19,262 nucleotides of DNA from the NCBI GenBank assembly GCA_964447605.1, contig CAYUTA010000051.1, positions 1-19,262 on the forward strand. The letters run 5' to 3'. The notes beneath the pieces are model-generated. The model saw only the letters and a list, made by a program, of their open reading frames with translations, was not told the origin of the DNA and did no database searches. Shown here piece by piece: positions 14,755-19,262 of the stretch; positions within the stretch are counted from its first letter, which is position 1, and each line of letters opens with the position of its first letter. This DNA is from CAYUTA01 sp964447605. GTDB taxonomy: Bacteria; Bacillota; Clostridia; Christensenellales; CAG-138. The translations under genes were made by a program, and so were the position numbers.

Positions 14755-15609
14755 ATGGCAATGCTGCTTTCCGGAAAGGACGTTGTCGCAACGCTCAACG
14801 AGACGCTGTGCGCAAGGGCGGCAGCGCTGCGCGCAGGGGGCGTGGTTCCCACGCTGGCCATTGTGCGCGTAGGCGAGCGGCCCGACGATATTTCCTATGA
14901 GACCGGCGCAACCAAGCGCTGCGAAAAGCTTGGCGTGGCGGTACGCCGTTTCCTGTTGCCGCAGGACGCAGCCCAGCCGGGACTGCTCGGCGTGATCGAC
15001 GAAATCAACCGTGACGGCGGGATTCACGGCTGTCTGCTGTTCCGGCCGCTGCCCAGCCAGTTTGACGAAGAGCGCGTCCGCAATGCGCTCGCGCCGCAAA
15101 AGGACGTCGACGGCATCACCGACGGCTCGCTTGCGAGTGTGTTTGCCTCGACCGACAAGGGCTTTCCCCCGTGCACGCCGCAGGCTTGTATGGAGATGCT
15201 GGACCACTTCGGCATCGACGTCAAGGGCAAAAGAGCCGTTGTCATTGGACGCTCGCTGGTCGCAGGCAAGCCTGCGGCCATGATGCTGCTCAAAAGGAAT
15301 GCAACCGTCACCATCTGCCATACCCGGACGGTGGACATGCCCGCCGTCTGCCGGGAGGCGGAGGTGCTGATCGTCGCCGCGGGCCGCGCGGGAATCATCG
15401 GCAAAGAATATCTTTCCCAGGGACAGACTATCATCGACGTCGGCATCCATGTCAACGGGGACGGTAAACTCTGCGGGGACGTCAACTTTGCTGAAGCCGA
15501 ATCCCTGGCGGGCGCGATCACCCCTGTGCCGGGCGGCGTTGGCACGGTCACTACATCGGTACTGGTCAAGCACGTCATAGAGGCCGCGGAAAGGACGGTT
15601 TTGGCATGA
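14755..15609 (+). CDS. folD: Methylene-THF dehydrogenase, FolD family, probably monofunctional
   Basis: The 284-aa protein has the two-domain FolD fold: KDVDGITDGS near the middle, the cofactor-binding VIGRSLVAGKPAAMMLL, IDVGIHVNGDGKLCGDV and the C-terminal ITPVPGGVGTVTTSVL. It should oxidise or reduce methylene-THF/methenyl-THF with NAD(P). The normal bifunctional motif YxxxK is altered: here it reads ISYETGATKRC, so Tyr48 is kept but the catalytic Lys position is Ala52. The Gln of the usual VQLP motif is also replaced, by Phe96 in LLFRPLP. Both residues are known from human and E. coli enzymes to be needed for cyclohydrolase activity. A dehydrogenase-only enzyme working with FchA is the natural reading. 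The ribosome binding site is aaggagg. The stop overlaps the next start by ATGA. Confidence 0.93.
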   Translation: MAMLLSGKDVVATLNETLCARAAALRAGGVVPTLAIVRVGERPDDISYETGATKRCEKLGVAVRRFLLPQDAAQPGLLGVIDEINRDGGIHGCLLFRPLPSQFDEERVRNALAPQKDVDGITDGSLASVFASTDKGFPPCTPQACMEMLDHFGIDVKGKRAVVIGRSLVAGKPAAMMLLKRNATVTICHTRTVDMPAVCREAEVLIVAAGRAGIIGKEYLSQGQTIIDVGIHVNGDGKLCGDVNFAEAESLAGAITPVPGGVGTVTTSVLVKHVIEAAERTVLA

Positions 15610-16424
15610 ACCTGTTCAGCCCCTCCGAATTTGTAGCCAATTATGCCGCGGTGGGCGAGGGTAAGGCTAAGGCCCCCGCAGGCAGGCTGTTTTTTCTTGC
15701 AATCCTGGCCGGTCTGCTGATCGGCCTTGGCGGGGCGGTTACAAACACCGCGACCCATGCGCTCGACAATGTGTCCGCCGTCCGGATTGTAAGCGGGCTT
15801 CTGTTTCCGTTTGGGCTGATTATGGTGGTGCTGACGGGCGCGGAACTCTTTACGGGCAACTGCCTGATCACCATCTCGATTATGGAAAAGCGCGCGACCT
15901 TCCCGGGCATGCTGCGCAATCTCGGCATTGTATACGCCGGCAACTTTCTCGGCGCGGTTTTGCTGGCGGCCGCCTGTGCGTATTGCGGCCAGTTGAGCTA
16001 TTCCGCCGGGGGTCTTGCCGTAGCCACAATCAGGCTTGCCGCCGCAAAGAGCGCAACGCCCTTTTTCAGCGCCTTTATCCTGGGCATCTTGTGCAATATT
16101 CTTGTCTGCGCGGCGGTTATGAGCGCCCTGTGCGCAAAAGATGCGTTCGGACGCGCCGTAGGCGCATATGTGCCGGTCGCCGTGTTTGTGCTCTGCGGCT
16201 TCGAGCACTGCGTCGCCAACATGTTCTATGTGCCTGCCGGTCTGTTTGCCCTGACAGTTCCGCAATATGCGGAACTGGCGGCACAGGCGGGCATTGAAAC
16301 CACGGGATTGACCTGGGGTGGCTTTTTAATCAACAATCTGCTGCCGGTCACCCTCGGCAATCTTGCCGGCGGTGTTGCGTTTGCCGCCCTGATCGGGAGG
16401 TGTCATTCAAAAGCAACCGCGTAA
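15606..16424 (+). CDS. Formate/nitrite transporter family channel
   Basis: The 272-aa protein has the FNT (FocA/NirC/FdhC) pattern of about six membrane helices: hydrophobic stretches near 28-50, 58-82, 103-128, 150-175, 185-205 and 243-268. The TGAELFTGNCLI segment after helix 2 and CGFEHCVANMFYVP with His201 correspond to the conserved constriction and central-His regions of FocA-type channels. It overlaps the folD stop by four bases (ATGA), which couples its synthesis to the formate-using enzymes, so formate is the most probable substrate. Direction of flow cannot be read from sequence. No formate dehydrogenase or pyruvate formate-lyase gene is in the window. A nitrite or hydrosulfide channel is possible but less likely in this context. 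Confidence 0.88.
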   Translation: MNLFSPSEFVANYAAVGEGKAKAPAGRLFFLAILAGLLIGLGGAVTNTATHALDNVSAVRIVSGLLFPFGLIMVVLTGAELFTGNCLITISIMEKRATFPGMLRNLGIVYAGNFLGAVLLAAACAYCGQLSYSAGGLAVATIRLAAAKSATPFFSAFILGILCNILVCAAVMSALCAKDAFGRAVGAYVPVAVFVLCGFEHCVANMFYVPAGLFALTVPQYAELAAQAGIETTGLTWGGFLINNLLPVTLGNLAGGVAFAALIGRCHSKATA

Positions 16425-16446
16425 GATAACCTTTTTCGTTCCTTGC

Positions 16447-16470
16447 GCCTTTTCTGAAACAAGAAAAGGC
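16447..16470. repeat. Perfect 9-bp stem-loop before the riboswitch
   Basis: GCCTTTTCT (16447-16455) and AGAAAAGGC (16462-16470) are exact reverse complements around GAAACA. There is no T-run after it on either strand, so it is not an ordinary terminator. It abuts the 5' strand of riboswitch helix P1 and could act as a processing site, insulator or competing fold. Confidence 0.45.
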
Positions 16471-16585
16471 CGGCCAGAGTAGGAGCGGCGCGTTAAGTGC
16501 CAACGGATGGGAAGTTGCCGTTGGACGAAGAGGCGGCCTTGCAAAAACAGGTTGCTTCGCGGTGCCGCATCCGCATCCACTGCCG
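16469..16585 (+). promoter_or_regulatory. Tetrahydrofolate (THF) riboswitch upstream of folT
   Basis: The stretch matches the THF aptamer as I know it from published examples: AGAGTAG, then GCGTTAAGTG (16490-16499), GATGGG in the P3 loop, an ACGAAG strand and GCATCCGC near the 3' end. The helices are present. P1 is formed by cggccag with ctgccg around 16471-16477 and 16580-16585. P2 is GCGGC (16485-16489) with GCCGC (16564-16568). P3 is CCAACGG (16500-16506) with CCGTTGG (16518-16524), a perfect 7-bp stem. A further arm pairs CGAAG (16526-16530) with CTTCG (16555-16559). It should sense reduced folate and lower expression of the folate importer below it. No clear promoter is seen between the channel gene and the aptamer, so it may work inside the long transcript. 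Confidence 0.9.
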
Positions 16586-16590
16586 CATTT

Positions 16591-16632
16591 GGAGCAGGCT
16601 TTGCCTCCTTTGCGGCCCGTCTGCAAAGGAGG
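16591..16632 (+). promoter_or_regulatory. Expression platform: hairpin hiding the folT ribosome binding site
   Basis: CCTCCTTTGC (16604-16613) pairs perfectly with GCAAAGGAGG (16623-16632), which contains the folT Shine-Dalgarno sequence eight bases before the ATG at 16640. An alternative hairpin made of GGAGCAGGC (16591-16599) with GCCTCC (16603-16608) would use the same anti-Shine-Dalgarno bases and free the site. The two folds exclude each other, which suggests control of translation initiation. Which fold the folate-bound state favours is inference; family precedent is repression. Confidence 0.7.
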
Positions 16633-16639
16633 TATTCTG

Positions 16640-17185
16640 ATGTCCCAAAATCAAGCTTCTAAGATGCGCGGCAAGAACGTCCATACGCTTGTCTGGATGG
16701 CCGCGCTGGTCGCAACCGAGGTTGTTCTGTCCCGCTTTTTGTCATTTGCGGTATGGAACATGAAAATCGGCTTTGCCTTTGCGCCGGTGGTCGCCGCCGC
16801 CATCCTACTGGGGCCGGTGAAGGCGGGCGCCATCAGCGCGGTCTCCGACCTGATCGGCGCGCTGCTCTTCCCCATCGGGACCTATTTCCCCGGATTTACG
16901 CTCACCGCGTTCCTCGTCGGCACGGTGTTCGGGTTGTTTTTACACAGGGAGATCACCGTTTTGCGCATCGTCGGCGCGGTTATGATCAACCAGCTTGCGT
17001 TGAGCCTGCCGCTCAATACACTGTGGATTTCCGCCCTGTATGCTTCGCCCTATGAGGCGCTGCTTGTCACGAGGCTTACCCAGTGCGCCATCCTGATTCC
17101 CGTGCAGATTGTCACCATCGGCGTCATGACCAAAACCATCGGCCCGTATTTGCAAAAGATGGCGCTGCAGCGCGCATCCATATGA
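16640..17185 (+). CDS. folT: Folate ECF transporter substrate-binding subunit
   Basis: FolT is the membrane S component that binds folate and works with a shared ECF energising module (EcfA, EcfA', EcfT), whose genes are not here. The protein is 181 aa with about six membrane helices, starting after MSQNQASKMRGKNVHTLVWM. The segments FAVWNMKIGFAFAPVVAAAI and ISAVSDLIGALLFPIG are typical of the S-component fold. The ATG at 16640 is chosen because aaaggagg lies eight bases upstream; a start at 16562 would run through the riboswitch. The upstream THF riboswitch strongly supports folate as substrate. Its stop overlaps the next start (ATGA). Confidence 0.92.
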   Translation: MSQNQASKMRGKNVHTLVWMAALVATEVVLSRFLSFAVWNMKIGFAFAPVVAAAILLGPVKAGAISAVSDLIGALLFPIGTYFPGFTLTAFLVGTVFGLFLHREITVLRIVGAVMINQLALSLPLNTLWISALYASPYEALLVTRLTQCAILIPVQIVTIGVMTKTIGPYLQKMALQRASI

Positions 17186-17763
17186 CGGGCGCCGAAACCA
17201 AGCTCCGGCAGCGCAGGGCCGGAATTGCGGCACGGAACGCAATCTCCCCGGAGAAGCGGCGCATGTATGACGCGCGTATCTGTGCACAGATCGCTCAAAC
17301 CACAGCGTTTGAAAATGCGCGCCTCATCATGAGCTATTGCCACTTTGACGGCGAGCCGGACGTTGATGCGCTGGCAACCGCCGCGCAAGCGGCGGGTAAG
17401 ATTGTCGCATTTCCATACTGCCTGGGCGCGGGGCGCATGCTTGCGCGGGTTCCCCGGGGTGAGGGCGCGTTCCTGCGGAGCAAATACGGCATTCTTTCCC
17501 CCGACCCGGCGCGCTCCGACGTATGCGCGCCGCAAAAGCTGGACCTTATCGTCATCCCCTGCGCGGCGTTTGACGACCGCCGCCATCGCGTCGGCATGGG
17601 CGCGGGTTATTACGACCGCTTTCTTGCGGATTGTCCACAGGCTGTCAAGATCATCATCGCCTATGAATCGCAGCGGGTAAACGCGGTGCCCGCGCAACCG
17701 TACGACCTGCCCGGCGACATGGTGATTACGGAGTGCGCCAGCTGTTCATGCCGCCGAATTTGA
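17182..17763 (+). CDS. 5-formyltetrahydrofolate cyclo-ligase
   Basis: This enzyme (MTHFS, YgfA/FAU1 family) uses ATP to turn 5-formyl-THF, a storage or inhibitory folate, into methenyl-THF. The 193-aa length is usual. The N-terminal KLRQRRAGIAARNAISPEKR is the typical basic start, FDGEPDVDAL the substrate-site region, and FDDRRHRVGMGAGYYDRFL near 130-150 carries the family signature GMGAGYYDR. The C-terminus ends in an unusual ECASCSCRRI with three cysteines; the family normally stops soon after the TE. The start at 17182 overlaps the folT stop by four bases. It should therefore fall under the same THF riboswitch, so folate uptake and folate recovery are co-controlled. Confidence 0.92.
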   Translation: MTGAETKLRQRRAGIAARNAISPEKRRMYDARICAQIAQTTAFENARLIMSYCHFDGEPDVDALATAAQAAGKIVAFPYCLGAGRMLARVPRGEGAFLRSKYGILSPDPARSDVCAPQKLDLIVIPCAAFDDRRHRVGMGAGYYDRFLADCPQAVKIIIAYESQRVNAVPAQPYDLPGDMVITECASCSCRRI

Positions 17764-18019
17764 CAAAGTAGAATAACTAGAACATGTTTCATAATAAAAT
17801 ATCAGGCCTTTTTTCGCTTGACTTCTCTCTTTATCCGGTTATGCGCCTAAGCCCTTGTAAACGCGGGCTTTTTACGCAAAGCGCCCGCGTTCATAAAGAC
17901 GAAATATCCATATTGCCAACGGTAAACGAACGGAATGACCGAACGGAAAAATTCGAAAGAATCGGAGCAGAGACAGCCCCTTGAATAGCCGAAATGATAG
18001 TTAGCACCCCCTTTCCCGG
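17764..18019. other. Intergenic stretch, no recognised gene
   Basis: Apart from the hairpins at 17849-17891 I see no gene. An open frame of 66 codons at 17784-17984 runs straight through those hairpins, has no ribosome binding site and no recognisable motif, so I do not call it. Confidence 0.5.
17849..17891 (+). terminator. Terminator-like hairpin after the cyclo-ligase gene
   Basis: AAGCCC (17849-17854) pairs with GGGCTT (17865-17870), followed by more Ts (17871-17873). This resembles a short intrinsic terminator for the operon. A second, stronger stem, AACGCGGGC (17860-17868) with GCCCGCGTT (17883-17891), shares bases with the first, so the two cannot form together. An upstream run of Ts after aggcc (17805-17816) has no good stem. 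Confidence 0.45.
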
Positions 18020-18537
18020 TCAACGATACTTCCGTCGATGGCGTTGATGGTTAAGGTTCTTGTTCTTGATGAGGATGGCGAACACGTCAAACTCCATCGG
18101 CGGCAACTCCACGGGTTCGCCGCCTTTGATCATGGTGCGGTTGCCCGTGTCCACCAAAATATCGTCGTAGCGGTAGATTTTGTTCAGCCGTCCGGTGCCA
18201 ATACCTTTTCAGCCTGATGACCTCAAAGGACCTGACAATATAATCCTCCGCGCCGTCCCGCAGGCCCTTGACCTCGGATTCGCTGTCTGTCTTAGCGGTC
18301 ATATAGACCACGGGAATGCCGTACCGCTGCATGTGTTCGAACAGCGCAAAGCCGTCGACACCGGGCAGCATAATATCCGGCGGCGCAAGGCCGAAGGAAT
18401 GGCCTTTTGCAAGGCGGCCTGTCGCCGCGCTTCCGTTGTCAAAGGCTGCGACCTCATAGCCCATAGCGCAGATTGAGCGCCACGGTGTCCGATATGCCAT
18501 GATCGTCCACGACGAGAAAAATTCAATTTGCCGCCAT
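18020..18537 (-). pseudogene. OmpR-family response regulator, degenerate
   Basis: Read on the minus strand, the start ATG at 18537-18535 follows a good ggaggtg site, but the fifth codon is TGA. The same frame then gives IFLVVDDHGISDTVALNLRY, a receiver-domain start with its acidic pair, and runs into a stop. A frameshift leads to GYEVAAFDNG, then PPDIMLPGVDGF with the phosphoacceptor Asp, and VVYMTAKTDSESEVKGLRDG. The usual KPF motif has become RSF. A further frameshift leads to the winged-helix start KIYRYDDILVDTGNRT and VELPPMEFDVF, and the gene then shifts frame or stops near NKNLNHQ, so most of the DNA-binding domain is missing. One nonsense codon, at least two frameshifts and a lost 3' end show a dead gene. 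No histidine kinase gene is visible next to it. Confidence 0.82.
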
Positions 18538-18987
18538 GTTTGCACCTCCATGAAAAACCTATCCGTATTGTAACAAGACGCTGCATAAACAGGGTTGCCA
18601 AAGTATTACCGTTTTCGCCGTGTTCGTCTCTTTCTGACCGTAGCATAGCGGCAAGGGAATTGCAACGATGCGGGGGAATCGAAAACGGGCGCGGATTGCT
18701 GCGTTAGCGGATATATGGGATCACAATCCGAAGTATTTGCTTTGCTCCATTGACTTCTCATAACGGTATCAAGCAGATTAACGCCCTGGAATGGCTGCTG
18801 AAATAGTAAAACGAATTGTAAAGAAACGTGCCCGTAAGGCCGCTTGAGGCTAGGGGTGTCAGAATGGAAAGGGTGTGTATTTAATGCAGACCCATTGAAG
18901 AACTCGGAATAATGTGCCTCGGCCGCGATGGCCGAAAGGGTAGGCGGGATATGGGAAGTGCGTCTGTTTTTCGCAATGGAACAGGTC
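18538..18987. other. Intergenic stretch, no recognised gene
   Basis: About 450 bases between the response-regulator remnant and the tRNA region. Several short plus-strand frames are broken by stops, for example one ending in AAEIVKRIVKKRARKAA near 18790-18846, which has no supported start. A small stem TCGGCC/GGCCGA lies at 18919-18935. I see no RNA gene. Confidence 0.5.
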
Positions 18988-19016
18988 TTGCAATCGCGTG
19001 CGGCATATGCTAGAAT
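18988..19016 (+). promoter_or_regulatory. Strong sigma-70-type promoter in front of the tRNA-Leu-like copy
   Basis: TTGCAA (18988-18993), exactly 17 bases, then TAGAAT (19011-19016). The degenerate tRNA-Leu copy begins about seven bases after the -10 box, the usual layout for a tRNA promoter. It may now drive the intact tRNA-Leu 180 bases further on. Confidence 0.55.
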
Positions 19017-19022
19017 AACAAG

Positions 19023-19070
19023 CGTTGAATGTTGGGATTGGTAGACGTGACGGACTCAAAATCTACTGCG
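19023..19070 (+). pseudogene. Degenerate partial tRNA-Leu copy
   Basis: Positions 19031-19066 align without gaps to 19211-19246 of the real tRNA-Leu: GATTGG, AGACGT and the anticodon loop GGACTCAAAATC are shared. The copy cannot work as a tRNA. Its anticodon stem (ACGGA with TCTAC) has two mismatches and a wobble, the acceptor strand does not match, and no T-arm (TTCGANTC) follows. It may be an old duplication or one end of a lost element that used tRNA-Leu as attachment site. Confidence 0.6.
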
Positions 19071-19202
19071 CCATTTACCATGACACTCGGCAAACCGCCC
19101 ACGGTTAGGGCATCTTTGACAAGTGAATATCCGTTTTTGTTTTCACATTCCTCCTGAACATCCCTCGGATTTCCAAGATGCTTTTGCGGGATTTGAAGAT
19201 AA

Positions 19203-19262
19203 GCCGGTGTGATGGAATTGGCAGACGTAGTGGACTCAAAATCCACCGGTGGCGACACCGTG
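19203..19262 (+). tRNA. tRNA-Leu(CAA), 5' part, cut by window end
   Basis: The sequence starts with acceptor strand GCCGGTG, then the D-arm TGGAATTGGCAGA typical of tRNA-Leu. The anticodon stem GTGGA (19230-19234) pairs perfectly with TCCAC (19242-19246) around loop CTCAAAA, which gives anticodon CAA (19237-19239). The start of the long class II variable arm, GGTGGCGACACCGTG, is present. The T-arm and 3' acceptor strand lie beyond the window. Confidence 0.9.

Noticed and set aside
16447..16470. Intrinsic terminator between the channel gene and folT
   Set aside because: The stem is perfect but no T-run follows on either strand, so termination here is not supported.
17784..17984. 66-codon plus-strand frame after the cyclo-ligase gene
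   Set aside because: It runs through the terminator-like hairpins and has no ribosome binding site or domain.
19010..19258. 82-codon minus-strand frame covering both tRNA-Leu sequences
   Set aside because: It contains the antisense translation of tRNA-Leu (VDFEST type), a well-known kind of spurious protein. The two copies do not differ in a synonymous-biased way.
1..19262. CRISPR array, toxin-antitoxin pair, phage or insertion-sequence transposase genes
   Set aside because: No regularly spaced direct repeats, no transposase or integrase motifs and no toxin-antitoxin pair were seen on either strand.

Overview
The window comes from an anaerobic, probably acetogenic or acetyl-CoA-cleaving bacterium of the Clostridia (Bacillota). 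Its core is one plus-strand block of about 16.5 kb (1215-17763) coding for most of the Wood-Ljungdahl (reductive acetyl-CoA) pathway plus folate supply genes. The block is GC-rich with strong Shine-Dalgarno sites and very short or overlapping gene junctions. The flanks are different: AT-richer, with broken genes, inverted repeats and tRNA-derived sequence.

Layout. 1-1090: a frameshifted DinB-family pseudogene, then about 630 bases without a convincing gene but with several strong inverted repeats. 1024-1214: candidate promoters and a structured leader. 1215-2324: an unrecognised 75-aa protein and MetF. 2344-8451: AcsF/CooC-type ATPase, the two corrinoid iron-sulfur protein subunits (AcsD, AcsC), the methyltransferase AcsE and acetyl-CoA synthase AcsB. 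8464-11033: the corrinoid-activating protein AcsV and a DUF3786 protein. 11053-15609: FolC, formate-THF ligase, methenyl-THF cyclohydrolase FchA and a FolD. 15606-16424: a formate/nitrite-type channel. 16469-16639: a tetrahydrofolate riboswitch and a hairpin that hides the ribosome binding site. 16640-17763: the folate ECF transporter subunit FolT and 5-formyl-THF cyclo-ligase. 17764-19262: a terminator-like hairpin, a degenerate response-regulator pseudogene on the minus strand, a degenerate tRNA-Leu copy behind a good promoter, and the 5' part of an apparently intact tRNA-Leu(CAA).

How the genes work together (from knowledge of the families). Formate enters or leaves through the channel, is ligated to THF (Fhs), cyclised (FchA), reduced (FolD, then MetF), and the methyl group passes via AcsE to the AcsC/AcsD corrinoid protein and then to the AcsB A-cluster. 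AcsF supports nickel insertion into AcsB, and AcsV reactivates oxidised corrinoid. FolC polyglutamylates folate, FolT imports it and the cyclo-ligase recovers 5-formyl-THF. The CO dehydrogenase catalytic subunit (AcsA/CooS), formate dehydrogenase and MetV are not in the window; they may be encoded elsewhere or be absent.

The most interesting points are the FolD that lacks the residues needed for cyclohydrolase activity next to a dedicated cyclohydrolase, the missing CODH gene, two genes of unknown function built into the operon, and the THF riboswitch with its apparent expression platform.
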